From the NCBI RefSeq assembly GCF_001884065.1, contig NZ_MACH01000156.1:62001-126000 (forward strand): a DNA stretch of 64,000 nucleotides, read 5' to 3'. The position numbers and the translations under genes were made by a program. Shown here one piece after another: positions 34,570 through 42,854 of this stretch (the first letter of the stretch is position 1; each line of letters opens with the position of its first letter). The stretch comes from Bacillus proteolyticus. Lineage in GTDB: Bacteria > Bacillota > Bacilli > Bacillales > Bacillaceae_G. The notes beneath the pieces are model-generated. The model was given only the letters and a program-made list of their open reading frames with translations. It did no database searches and was not told the DNA's origin.

Positions 34570-35994
34570 TTATTTTTCTTCTAAACTAACTTCCGAATCT
34601 TTTATCATCGTAAAATCATTCAACTTTTGCTTATCTAACTTTCTAACTCTTAGGAAATAACTTATTATTACTAGGATCGTAGCTAGTAACGTCATGTAAA
34701 ACTGCATACGCATATCTGCTATAAATGCTTGTGAAACAAAGATTGTAACAATCATTAAAAGCGTTGCATATGTGAGATAAGGGAATAACCACATTTTCAC
34801 TTTCAGCTTGCCAGCCCCTTCTCTTTCCCTCTCTCGTCTTAATATGACATGTGAAACGGCAACGAACATATACATAAGCATCGTTACCCCGCCTGAACTA
34901 TTCGCTAAAAACGCAAACAGTTTATCAGGAGATATAAATTTCAACATCGCGCAAATAAATGCAAATACGATACTTGCATAGATCGCTACAACCGGCGTTC
35001 CTCTACTATTTAATCGTGAAAAACTAGCCGGAGCATCTCCTTTTTTAGCAAGTGAAAATAACATACGCGAACTCGTATATATACCTGAGTTCATAACGGA
35101 AAGTAGTGATAGAAAGACAACACCATTCATAATTTCTGCGGCTGCAGGTACTCCTGCCATATTAAATAAACTTGCATACGGAAGTTTTAATAACTCCTTA
35201 TCCGTCCACGGAATAAACATAACTAAAATCGTTACCGAACCTACGAAGAAAAGCATAAGGCGCCATACAACACTATTAATAGCTCGTATAACATTCTTCT
35301 CTGGATTTTCCGATTCCCCGGCTGCAATCGCTGCTACTTCACTTCCTGATAACGAGAAAGAAATAAACACAACGCTCAGTAAAACAGGGAGAATTCCATT
35401 CGGGAAGAAACCACCGTGTTCCGTAATAACAGAAAGACTCGGTCTATCCACCCCTGGAACAAGACCAAAAAACATCGAAACGCCTAAAATTAAAAACGCA
35501 ACAATCGCAATAACTTTAATAAACGCTAACCAATATTCAAACTCACCGTACAGTTTTACTGAATATACATTCGTCATCGTCATTAAAAGAACCATACATA
35601 AACTCGCAATCCATGCTGGCACTGAAGGGAACCAATTGTTAATCATCACGCCTAAAAGCACCGCTTCAATTGCGATAATAATGACCCAGTTAAACCAATA
35701 TAACCACCCAATCGTATACCCTGCCCACGGCCCAATTGCTTTATTCGCATACGTTGCGAAAGAACCGCTATCAGGATTTTCCGCTGCCATTTCTCCTAAC
35801 ATCCGCATCACGAGCACAACCATTAAAGCGCCAATAATATAGGACAAAATCGCTGCTGGACCCGTCGATTGAATAATCGTTCCACTTCCTACAAACAAAC
35901 CGCCCCCGATAACCCCGCCAATCGAAATCATTGTTATATGCCGAGTTTTTAAATCCTTCTGTAACTCTTTTTTCTCTTTAGCCAAACAATTCAC
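34570..35994 (-). CDS. gabP: APC-family GABA/5-aminovalerate permease
   Basis: Amino-acid permease of the GabP/LysP type, about 474 residues and 12 helices. The N-terminal motif DLKTRHITMISIGGVIGGGLF is diagnostic of the AAT group, and ESENPEKNVIRAINSVVWR follows helix 6. GTG at 35994 is taken as start because GGAGG lies 5 bases before it; the longer ATG reading at 36027 has no good site. First gene of the gab series, so it most likely imports GABA or 5-aminovalerate. A structured leader ending in a terminator and a cre-like site lie upstream. Confidence 0.85.
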   Translation of the reverse strand: MNCLAKEKKELQKDLKTRHITMISIGGVIGGGLFVGSGTIIQSTGPAAILSYIIGALMVVLVMRMLGEMAAENPDSGSFATYANKAIGPWAGYTIGWLYWFNWVIIIAIEAVLLGVMINNWFPSVPAWIASLCMVLLMTMTNVYSVKLYGEFEYWLAFIKVIAIVAFLILGVSMFFGLVPGVDRPSLSVITEHGGFFPNGILPVLLSVVFISFSLSGSEVAAIAAGESENPEKNVIRAINSVVWRLMLFFVGSVTILVMFIPWTDKELLKLPYASLFNMAGVPAAAEIMNGVVFLSLLSVMNSGIYTSSRMLFSLAKKGDAPASFSRLNSRGTPVVAIYASIVFAFICAMLKFISPDKLFAFLANSSGGVTMLMYMFVAVSHVILRREREREGAGKLKVKMWLFPYLTYATLLMIVTIFVSQAFIADMRMQFYMTLLATILVIISYFLRVRKLDKQKLNDFTMIKDSEVSLEEK

Positions 35995-36032
35995 CAGCCC
36001 CTCCATTAGCATGAACGTACGCCACATTCCAT

Positions 36033-36046
36033 TGATAACGCTTTCT
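36033..36046. promoter_or_regulatory. cre-like CcpA site before gabP
   Basis: Read on the minus strand AGAAAGCGTTATCA differs from TGWAANCGNTNWCA at one base. It sits 39 bases before the gabP start, downstream of the leader terminator, where it could act as a roadblock. Confidence 0.45.
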
Positions 36047-36081
36047 AAAAATCCCCTCCTACTTTAAGTAAAAAATAAAAA

Positions 36082-36240
36082 GAGCCAGAAAAACAACGCA
36101 TACAACTGCATTGAATTTTACTGCCCCTATCCTTATGGCTCGTCCTCCTGCTAAGGAAGTTCAAGTGGAAAGAAGTTGTTCCTCTATTCATTTTCAAAAA
36201 GGCATTCGGGCTTACAGGGAGGCTAATCACTGTCATCCGA
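36082..36240 (-). promoter_or_regulatory. Structured gabP leader with terminator (hairpin c)
   Basis: GAGCCA (minus, from 36141) pairs with TGGCTC ending at 36082, enclosing GCAGTTGTATGCG, and is followed by TTTTTATTTTTT. Upstream lie further palindromic pieces (CAGTGATTAGCCTCCCTG, ATAAGGATAGGGGCAG). The arrangement, structure then terminator about 70 bases before the start codon, is that of an attenuated leader or riboswitch. It does not match the lysine, glycine, T-box, TPP, SAM or guanidine consensus as I know them. Confidence 0.45.
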
Positions 36241-36348
36241 TAATAAGTTAATCATAATACAAATAAACTGAATATTCAATATTAATTTGAGATGAAATTT
36301 CCAAACCACCCCAACATATACTGTTCAAAAGCAAAAGGAAGTGGTCTC

Positions 36349-36495
36349 ATGTATTACGGAACAAAAGGCTGGTACGTAGCCGAACTAAAGAAATTAGGTG
36401 TTCGTTATTTGGAAGGACGGAAGCTAGAAAGCTACCGCGGACACGTATTGCGCAATTTACTAATTGTAGAACAGGAAAAGTTGAAGGAAGAGTAA
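36349..36495 (+). CDS. DUF2639 small protein (YflJ-like)
   Basis: A 48-residue soluble protein starting MYYGTKGWYVAELKKLGVRY, with ATG at 36349 after AAAAGGAAGTGG. It closely follows the pattern of B. subtilis YflJ (M-Y-G-x-K-G-W-Y-V-x2-L-K-K-L-G-V then EGRKLE-Y), the DUF2639 family. These proteins are widespread in Bacillus and of unknown function. It is a single-gene unit between the gab leader and the methyltransferase. Confidence 0.8.
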   Translation: MYYGTKGWYVAELKKLGVRYLEGRKLESYRGHVLRNLLIVEQEKLKEE

Positions 36496-36604
36496 TATAC
36501 TAACAAAACGATTCCCGGAATCTATCGACTTATCAACTACTTCCAGCAAACGCCCGCTCTAAACGACCAACCAATTACACATCACGCTGCAAGAATGCAA
36601 ACCA

Positions 36605-36633
36605 AAAAAGGTCACCCAAATGGGTGACCTTTC
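36605..36633. terminator. Terminator between DUF2639 and methyltransferase genes
   Basis: AAAAGGTCACCC / GGGTGACCTTT hairpin with loop AAAT; A-run and T-run on the two sides suit both converging genes. Confidence 0.8.
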
Positions 36634-36637
36634 TTTC

Positions 36638-37591
36638 TTATTCACAAACAAGAATTTGTCTAGAAAATGATCCTTTTCTTGTGATACAGCGGTCTGTAAT
36701 TTCAAATCCCGCTTCATGAATCATGTCGTCCATTGTTTCCATCGTGACAACGACTACTTTTTTTGCAATGCGGCGCGCACTTGAAAGAATCGAGAGTTGA
36801 TCTTCTGGTGTAGCGTGCGTAAATAGGTCGTACGGCATATCGATAATTGCGACGTCGTAGTTCTCAGTAATTTCTTCAATTGGGCCTTTTGTTACTGTTC
36901 CTTCAAATCCGAAATGTGCGATGTTTTTTCTCGTTCCAAGAACTACAAGTGGATTAATATCTCTACCAACGATGTTAATTCCCATAGAAAGTGCTTCTAC
37001 TACTACTGTTCCAATTCCGCAGCACGGGTCAATTGCTCGTACTCCATCTGGGTTTGGTACAGCGATATTTGCGACAGCTCTAGCAACACGTGTGCTCAGT
37101 GATGTCGAATAGCTATGCGGTTTTTTTATGTGATGATACCAAACCGGATCACTTTCTACATAGTGCCCGAAGTACCAGCGTCCTCCAAGAGGAACAATCC
37201 CGAATACACGCTCTGGATTACGAACATCAGCTTCTCCTTCAATATGCATGCCGAGGTCTCGTTCAATAAGGCGTCTTTCCCCATATTCAATTTTATTTTC
37301 TTTACCAAGATCATTGATTTTAACGAAGATAACTTTGAATGTCGCTCCCGCCAAATCAATTTGTTCCACTTGTTCTAAAATGCTTTCTAAGTCGTCCCCT
37401 TCATACATAACCTCAACGCGCTCTTTAATAAACGGACTTCTACTCGGAGCAATCTTGACTTCACTTTTCAAAATATTAACGTGAGACTCCATCCCAAAGA
37501 ACGAGCGCATTTCCAAGTAACATAAAGCACGTTCCTCTTCTCGAAACGCATACGTATATATACATGCAGGTGTTTTACTATAATTACTCAA
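36638..37591 (-). CDS. TRM11-like SAM-dependent RNA methyltransferase
   Basis: Putative nucleic-acid methyltransferase, 317 residues. The C-terminal Rossmann domain has motif I AIDPCCGIGTVVVEAL (about 200-215) and motif IV IDMPYD, a variant of the (D/N)PPY signature of N-methylating enzymes. The N-terminal half (SNYSKTPACIYTYAFREEE and on) resembles the RNA-binding part of TRM11-type tRNA methyltransferases. Target nucleotide and RNA are unknown. Single gene with terminators on both sides. Confidence 0.75.
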   Translation of the reverse strand: MSNYSKTPACIYTYAFREEERALCYLEMRSFFGMESHVNILKSEVKIAPSRSPFIKERVEVMYEGDDLESILEQVEQIDLAGATFKVIFVKINDLGKENKIEYGERRLIERDLGMHIEGEADVRNPERVFGIVPLGGRWYFGHYVESDPVWYHHIKKPHSYSTSLSTRVARAVANIAVPNPDGVRAIDPCCGIGTVVVEALSMGINIVGRDINPLVVLGTRKNIAHFGFEGTVTKGPIEEITENYDVAIIDMPYDLFTHATPEDQLSILSSARRIAKKVVVVTMETMDDMIHEAGFEITDRCITRKGSFSRQILVCE

Positions 37592-37710
37592 TCTATTATC
37601 ATCCTTTATCGTTTTAAATTGTTATGATTACAATTACTCGAATACTATTTATATAAAATTAAATGATATCACATGCCCGAAATAAAGAGAAACCTTTATA
37701 ATTTGTTTTA

Positions 37711-37751
37711 TAAATAAAAAGAGACTGCCTATTGGCAATCTCTTTTATTTA
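37711..37751 (-). terminator. Terminator of the SLH-amidase gene
   Basis: AAATAAAAAGAGA(CTGCC) / GGCAATCTCTTTTATTT hairpin abutting the stop codon. Confidence 0.75.
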
Positions 37752-39341
37752 TTAACGGAAAGAAGACACGTTGTTACCCATTTCTTCATAGTAATCTAAA
37801 ATACCTTGATAAATAGCTTCCGCTGCATTTTGTCTTTGCGCTGGTGTAGCTATTTTATCTGCATCACTTTTATTATCTACAAATGCTAATTCTGCTAATA
37901 CAGCTGGCATTGTATTTTCTCTAATTACGTATAAATCGCCTTTTTTCACACCACGATCTTTTGTTCCCAGTGCATCTACAAGACGCTCTTGAATTTTTTC
38001 TGCTAGTAAACGACTTTCTGATACGTTAGGATTTGTTCCTCTTGCTGTCGCTGATTCATAGTAGAACGTTTCTGTACCTTGTCCATTTTTACTTTCCGTA
38101 CCATTACCATGGATACTTACAAAGATATCCCCATTATTTTTTTGAGCAAATTCTACACGTTTCTTTAAAGAATCAGAAGCACTTGTTCCTGGACGTGTAT
38201 CATCTGTACGAGTGAATAACACAGTAAATGGTGTCTTTTTCTCAAATATTTTCTGTAATCGTAATGATACATCTAATACGGTTTGACTTTCTTTCTCATA
38301 ATAACCTGGATTACCTGAATCCGCTCCACCATGACCTGGATCAATGATAATCGCTTTTCCTTCTAAGAAGTTACCTTGCTTCACTGGATTTAATTGGTTT
38401 TTATTAACCCATTGGAAACCAGCGCCCATGCGGATGCGAATCCAGCTATCTTTTTCTTCAATAACAGTTACTTGTTGTGCTTTATGTGTCCCTGCCACTG
38501 TAGACGTATGTGAAGCTTCTTGATATGTAGTGAATTCTTGATTAATAGACTCTGTTTTTTCTTGTGATGGTGTCCACTTCTCACCTTTACTTGTTACAAC
38601 CTTCAACCAACCATCCGCTCTTTGCTCTGTCACTTCAATCATTTGTGGTTTATGTTGAGTGTCAGTAATACCAGATGATAATGATGCTTGATGATATGTA
38701 ATAAAGTTTCTATTCATATACATTCTTTTCGATGTATTTGTTTTATTTTTATCTGCCATCGCGATGAACTGAGCTGCTTCAGCACGAGTCACAGTACCGT
38801 CAGGATTCCAGCCATTTCCTGTACCCATTGAAATCCCTAAAGCTACTAAAATATTAGCTTGTTTCTTACCCCAATGAGGTTCCAAATCTTTAAACTGTGT
38901 TGGAAGTTCTCCAATAATTTTCTTATCTAATGAATATGCTTGTACAAGCATAGATGCCATAGATGCACGGTTAATTTGGCTTGATGGATTGAATTTCCCA
39001 GTACCATCTCCACTAATTACACCCGCTTTTTCTACCGCAGCAATATATGGTGCTGCCCAATGATCTTGCGAATCTTTAAAAGATGGTTTCGCTTTTGGAT
39101 CAATTGGTAAACCAAGAACTACCGCTAATATTTTTGCAGCTGATCCTTTATCTACTGCTTCAGATGGAGAAAACGTTCCATCTGGTTTTCCATCAAGTGC
39201 TTTTTTCTCTACTAAATAGTCAACCGACTCCTGCGCCCATGTAGGAACATCCGAAAACTTTTTCCCTGCTGCGAAACTACTAACTGGAGACGATAATAAA
39301 CTTGCGGCTAAAATACCAGCCGCGACTGCACGATACTTCAT
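37752..39341 (-). CDS. SLH-domain N-acetylmuramoyl-L-alanine amidase
   Basis: Secreted peptidoglycan hydrolase held on the wall by SLH domains, 529 residues. Signal peptide about 1-25 (cut after SFAAG region), three SLH repeats about 28-200 (KFSDVPTWAQESVDYLVEKK, INRASMASMLVQAYS, VTRAEAAQFIAMAD), two SH3-like segments about 205-325 (TYHQASLSSG and TYQEASHTST), and a zinc amidase_3 domain about 330-525. Zinc ligands and catalytic residues appear in IIDPGHGGADSGN, KESQTVLDVS, SIHGNG and the final Glu in LAELAFVDN. It should bind the same pyruvylated polymer as the S-layer proteins encoded 10-15 kb away. Probable role is in septal cleavage or turnover. Confidence 0.92.
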   Translation of the reverse strand: MKYRAVAAGILAASLLSSPVSSFAAGKKFSDVPTWAQESVDYLVEKKALDGKPDGTFSPSEAVDKGSAAKILAVVLGLPIDPKAKPSFKDSQDHWAAPYIAAVEKAGVISGDGTGKFNPSSQINRASMASMLVQAYSLDKKIIGELPTQFKDLEPHWGKKQANILVALGISMGTGNGWNPDGTVTRAEAAQFIAMADKNKTNTSKRMYMNRNFITYHQASLSSGITDTQHKPQMIEVTEQRADGWLKVVTSKGEKWTPSQEKTESINQEFTTYQEASHTSTVAGTHKAQQVTVIEEKDSWIRIRMGAGFQWVNKNQLNPVKQGNFLEGKAIIIDPGHGGADSGNPGYYEKESQTVLDVSLRLQKIFEKKTPFTVLFTRTDDTRPGTSASDSLKKRVEFAQKNNGDIFVSIHGNGTESKNGQGTETFYYESATARGTNPNVSESRLLAEKIQERLVDALGTKDRGVKKGDLYVIRENTMPAVLAELAFVDNKSDADKIATPAQRQNAAEAIYQGILDYYEEMGNNVSSFR

Positions 39342-39517
39342 AAATAATAATACTCCTCTCGAAAATTAACATTTTTAAAACGTGTAATCTTAATATACAA
39401 ATCTTACCAAAAATAAAATAAAAAAATTAGTGCGCCTCTAGTATTTTATAATACTAGAATTCTATAGTAAACCTACTTTCTTAATATTGTACAATACAAT
39501 TTAAGTAGTTTTTATGC

Positions 39518-39555
39518 AAAAAAAAAGTGGCTGATTCATAGAATCAACCACCCTC
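39518..39555 (-). terminator. Terminator of the M42 peptidase gene
   Basis: GTGG(T)TGATTC / GAATCAGCCAC hairpin followed by TTTTTTTTTT on the minus strand. Confidence 0.8.
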
Positions 39556-39558
39556 TCA

Positions 39559-40608
39559 CTATTCTACTATCATTTCTGATAACACATATGCATAAACAAG
39601 TGCTTCTGTATGTACAATCGAGCTTTCATGCGTACGCTCAAATGCGTGAGAAGAATCAATACCAGCTCCAATTAATGCATGTTTCACATCAAATCCAGCG
39701 TGAATCGCAGCTGATGCATCTGATCCGTAGTATGGATAAATATCCACTTTATATTCAATAGCGTTCGCTTTCGCCAGTTCAACTAAATGCTTACGTAAAG
39801 CATAATGGTATGGACCGCTAGAGTCTTTCGCACAAATGGATACTGTATATTCATCAGATGCTTGTCCGTCACCTAACGCTCCCATATCAACCGCTAAATA
39901 TTCTACAGTTTCTTCTGGAATGTTTGAGTTACCACCGTACCCAATCTCTTCATTATTAGAAATTAAGAAGTGTGTTGTATACGGTAATGTTACCTTTTCA
40001 TCTTGCAATCTTTTAATTAATTTTAATAGGATTGCTACACTTACTTTATCGTCTAAATGACGTGATTTTATGTATCCACTCTCTGTAATTTGAACGCGCG
40101 GATCAAATGAAACGAAGTCTCCTACTTCAATTCCTAATTCGCGTACTTCATTTGCCGAAGAAACACGCTCATCAATACGTACTTCAATATTTTGCTCATC
40201 ACGTTTCGCTTCACCTGCATCTTTATATACATGAACAGAAGTTTGATGCATTAAAATTGTACCTGTATACGTCTTACCGCTTGACGTTTCAATTTCGCAA
40301 TATTCCCCTTCTACAGAGTTCCAGCGAAATCCACCAATCATAGATAGACGAAGACGACCGTCAGGCTTAATTTCTTTCACCATCGCACCTAACGTATCAA
40401 CGTGTGCAGTTAATAAACGATGCTGATCATCATTCTTTCCTTTAACCGTTAAAATAAGAGCACCTTTATTATTACGCTTCGTCTCTACATTCCACTCACT
40501 TACATAGTTTTCAATAAAATTAATAATTTTCGCCGTGTTTCCAGATGGACTTGGAATAGAGACAAGCTCTTTAATTAATTCCATCGTTTCTTTTGCATGA
40601 TGTGCCAT
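39559..40608 (-). CDS. M42-family metallo-aminopeptidase
   Basis: Cytosolic dinuclear-metal aminopeptidase or cellulase-M-type peptidase, 349 residues. Metal ligands are visible as His in TAHVDTLGAM, Asp in RHLDDKVS, the Glu pair in SNNEEIGYGG, Asp in VDMGALGDG and the C-terminal His in SSHAFERTHESS. The inserted PDZ-like domain lies at about 75-165. Family members trim small peptides for recycling. Single gene. Ribosome site AGGAGGAAAC. Confidence 0.88.
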   Translation of the reverse strand: MAHHAKETMELIKELVSIPSPSGNTAKIINFIENYVSEWNVETKRNNKGALILTVKGKNDDQHRLLTAHVDTLGAMVKEIKPDGRLRLSMIGGFRWNSVEGEYCEIETSSGKTYTGTILMHQTSVHVYKDAGEAKRDEQNIEVRIDERVSSANEVRELGIEVGDFVSFDPRVQITESGYIKSRHLDDKVSVAILLKLIKRLQDEKVTLPYTTHFLISNNEEIGYGGNSNIPEETVEYLAVDMGALGDGQASDEYTVSICAKDSSGPYHYALRKHLVELAKANAIEYKVDIYPYYGSDASAAIHAGFDVKHALIGAGIDSSHAFERTHESSIVHTEALVYAYVLSEMIVE

Positions 40609-40735
40609 TGTCGTTTCCTCCTCATTTTCTCTACTATTTAGTATAGCGAAATTACGATAAAACCTCTACTCATATAGTTTAATTTTCTAAATTATAGTAA
40701 AATTTAGTTTAGCAAGTGAAAAGGAGATACAAAAA

Positions 40736-40915
40736 ATGAATGTAACGAAAAAACATGTACATATTGCACTTATTTGGTTTTTATCATCATTACTATGTTT
40801 ACAAGTTTCTTATGTCATTCACACTACTACTTCTATTGCAATCGGTTGGACATTAACAGCTATCTTCTTAATCGTTAGCCTAATTGCAGGAAAAAAGCAC
40901 AGCGCTACCGAGTAA
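40736..40915 (+). CDS. Small two-helix membrane protein (59 aa)
   Basis: Short gene with ribosome site AAAAGGAGATAC and ATG at 40736. The product, MNVTKKHVHIALIWFLSSLL and on, has two hydrophobic helices (about 9-27 and 34-51) linked by HTTTS and a basic tail GKKHSATE. Its terminator overlaps the last codons. Function unknown; conserved small membrane proteins of this shape are frequent in Bacillus. Confidence 0.65.
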   Translation: MNVTKKHVHIALIWFLSSLLCLQVSYVIHTTTSIAIGWTLTAIFLIVSLIAGKKHSATE

Positions 40916-40928
40916 GCTGTGCTTTTTC
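40890..40928. terminator. Bidirectional terminator
   Basis: AAAAAGCACAGC / GCTGTGCTTTTT hairpin shared by the small membrane gene (plus) and the MazG-like gene (minus). The left arm is inside the coding region of the former. Confidence 0.8.
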
Positions 40929-40935
40929 TATAAAA

Positions 40936-41262
40936 CTACTCTTCCGAAACGTCCATCAAATAAATCCCTCTTGTAAATCCGCCGCGCTCTTCTTCTTTTT
41001 GCTTACGAATACGCTCTATATCTTCAATTGTTGCACCTTCTGCGCGCGCTAATGAAACAATAACTTCAAGTGCATCTGCAAGTGAATCTAGCGCATGTTC
41101 ACGCTCTTTCATTGAAGCAAATTCACGAATTTCTTCTGTACCAATTTTCGCTAACGCTTGTATGTAAGCTTGTCCTGTTAATTTTTGCGCTGTATATGTT
41201 TTTCCAGACATTAAAATTTTCTCTGGGACACGATCTCTTACTAATCTGTTATAAGTTGACAT
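40936..41262 (-). CDS. MazG/HisE-like nucleotide pyrophosphohydrolase
   Basis: Small all-helical NTP pyrophosphohydrolase, 108 residues from MSTYNRLVRDRVPEKI. ATG at 41262 follows GGGAGGAAAAG. The metal-binding pattern is split as in the family: EEIREF on helix 1 (residues about 44-49) and DSLADALEVI on helix 2. The start NRLVRDRVPEKI is typical of stand-alone phosphoribosyl-ATP pyrophosphatase-like proteins, which probably clean up non-canonical nucleotides instead of serving histidine synthesis, as no his genes are near. Confidence 0.85.
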   Translation of the reverse strand: MSTYNRLVRDRVPEKILMSGKTYTAQKLTGQAYIQALAKIGTEEIREFASMKEREHALDSLADALEVIVSLARAEGATIEDIERIRKQKEEERGGFTRGIYLMDVSEE

Positions 41263-41279
41263 CACTTTTCCTCCCACTT

Positions 41280-41598
41280 TTAATAACACCCGAGCTCTGC
41301 TTTATAGAAAAACCACTCTTTTTTCACACAAGCACTTACCATATCAATCCCTGATCCGTGCGCCCTTACTACCGGAAAGAAACAATGCTCTGGTTCTTCT
41401 TTCTTATCGCCGTATAAGGTCCGGTACTCATCAGGAATCGCCTCTTTTTTCACATCCCGTTCTTTCTTCACTTCACTTAAGAAAGCGACAGTTGGATGTC
41501 CCTCAAAGAATAATGCAGTCCGTACCGCAAGAGATGGTGTACTATGCAAAGCATAATGTAAGTAAAATCATAACGATAACACCGATAATTTTCTTCAG
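41280..41598 (-). pseudogene. Secreted-protein gene with frameshift and lost ATG
   Basis: After TTAGGAGTAATAA the first codon is CTG, giving (M)KKIIGVIVMILLTLCFA, a good signal peptide, then TAG at codon 19. One base over, the frame continues uninterrupted as HSTPSLAVRTALFFEGHPTV through 89 residues to ELGCY at 41280. Joining the two frames at the end of the hydrophobic core gives a normal exported protein of about 105 residues with three Cys. So the gene appears broken twice: start codon (ATG to CTG or an inserted C) and a one-base shift. A family of small exported B. cereus-group proteins is likely, but no function is known. A sequencing error could mimic the frameshift. Confidence 0.6.
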
Positions 41599-41606
41599 TT
41601 ATTACT

Positions 41607-41653
41607 CCTAAAAAAAGTGCTAACACAATTATACTAAAATGTGTTAGCACTTT
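41607..41653 (-). terminator. Terminator downstream of the enoyl-CoA hydratase gene
   Basis: AAAGTGCTAACACA / TGTGTTAGCACTTT hairpin followed on the minus strand by TTTTTTTAGG. A bcr1-like repeat has inserted between it and the hydratase stop. Confidence 0.8.
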
Positions 41654-41659
41654 CTTCCC

Positions 41660-41739
41660 TTTATCTCGAATTAACGGGCAGTAAAACTAATAATCCGCGG
41701 GGGATAAACAAATCCCCGCGGATCACAGCTTCACTTTAT
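41660..41739 (-). repeat. bcr1-like repeat, 80-base copy 4
   Basis: TTTATCTCG...TTAACGGGCAGTAA to TTCACTTTAT, minus orientation relative to copy 1, with an internal CCGCGGGGGAT...ATCCCCGCGG stem. Its ATAAA end supplies the TAA stop of the enoyl-CoA hydratase gene. Confidence 0.7.
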
Positions 41740-42524
41740 TCCCCTTTAAATGCTGGTAAACGTTTTTCTAGAAAAGCAGCAATACCTTCTTTATGATCTG
41801 CTGTTTGTCTCATCGCATATTGACCACGTTTTTCGAGCTGAAGCGTTTGTTCTAAATTAGAACGATTTACTTCACATAAAATTTGTTTCGTTTGAATCAT
41901 CGCCTTGATTGGTTTGTGTAACCATTCATTAATTTTTTGCTTCACAGCCGTTTGGAAATCCTCACCGATTACTTCATCAATTAAACCGATATCTAGTGCT
42001 TCTGTCGCTGATAATTTCTTCCCTTCCCAAATAATCTGCTTCGTCATATTTTCACCGACGCGCTTTTGAAGGAAGAAATGGCCGCCGCCATCTGGAATTA
42101 AAGCGATTCCAATAAAGTTCATCGCAATAACTGATGATATATCTGCCATAACATAATCAGCTGTTAATGCAATACTTAATCCAAGTCCAGCAGTTGGTCC
42201 ATGAATCGCACTAATAACAAGCTTTGGCATCGTATATAACGTCACAACGATTTCAGAAATTGTATTCATGATGCCTTCAAACTTACTTTCATCATTACTT
42301 GAAAGCATTGATTTAATATCTCCACCCGCAGAAAAACCACGGCCACTGCCGCATAACACAACAACATGAACAGAACTTTCCGCCACTTCTTTCAACTTTT
42401 GTAATAACTCTTTTAACGTTGGTTCATCTAATGCATTTAAAACCTCTGGGCGATTGACCATAACCGTTGCTACGCGCCCTTCATATTTCACAACAACAGA
42501 TTCTGTTTTACTTGTTACTTCCAT
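41736..42524 (-). CDS. Enoyl-CoA hydratase/isomerase family protein
   Basis: Crotonase-fold enzyme acting on acyl-CoA thioesters, 262 residues from MEVTSKTESVVV. ATG at 42524 follows AAGAGGGG. Oxyanion-hole segments SGRGFSAGGDIKSM and IHGPTAGLGLSIALTADY are present. At the position of the second catalytic Glu of true hydratases the sequence reads ALIPDGGGHFFL, the Asp-type form seen in PaaG-like isomerases, so isomerisation may be the main reaction. Single gene, no beta-oxidation neighbours. The stop codon lies in a bcr1-like repeat, so the C-terminus may differ by a few residues from strains without the insert. Confidence 0.82.
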   Translation of the reverse strand: MEVTSKTESVVVKYEGRVATVMVNRPEVLNALDEPTLKELLQKLKEVAESSVHVVVLCGSGRGFSAGGDIKSMLSSNDESKFEGIMNTISEIVVTLYTMPKLVISAIHGPTAGLGLSIALTADYVMADISSVIAMNFIGIALIPDGGGHFFLQKRVGENMTKQIIWEGKKLSATEALDIGLIDEVIGEDFQTAVKQKINEWLHKPIKAMIQTKQILCEVNRSNLEQTLQLEKRGQYAMRQTADHKEGIAAFLEKRLPAFKGE

Positions 42525-42854
42525 TATATATACCCCTCTTTTCCACATAAAGATTATACTTCTATAATTATAGAAAGCATGTTAAAAATCCTTCTTTTTT
42601 CTTAATTTTCTGTCTAATATTCTCGTAATTTGTATATATATCCGTATAAAACATACAATTTCGTTAAAAAATATAGAAATTAAAGTCGTTTTATCATTGC
42701 TTTTCATCTATTTACCATTGCAATGAAATGGTGTATTCTTAAGTTTGATGCAAAAAACAAACATTGAAATTCATTCACCTTACTATGCCAAAAAAAGGCT
42801 TTTATACCCATCTCTCGGGTGTTGAAATAAAGGAATGAAGAAATGGAGGAACAT
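42525..42854. other. Divergent promoter region, no gene
   Basis: AT-rich spacer between the hydratase gene and the O-antigen-ligase-like gene. No long frame, repeat or consensus regulator site was recognised. Confidence 0.4.

Noticed and set aside
36142..36240. A known riboswitch class upstream of gabP
   Set aside because: The conserved cores of the lysine, glycine, T-box, SAM, TPP, preQ1 and guanidine classes were not found, so it is listed only as a structured leader.
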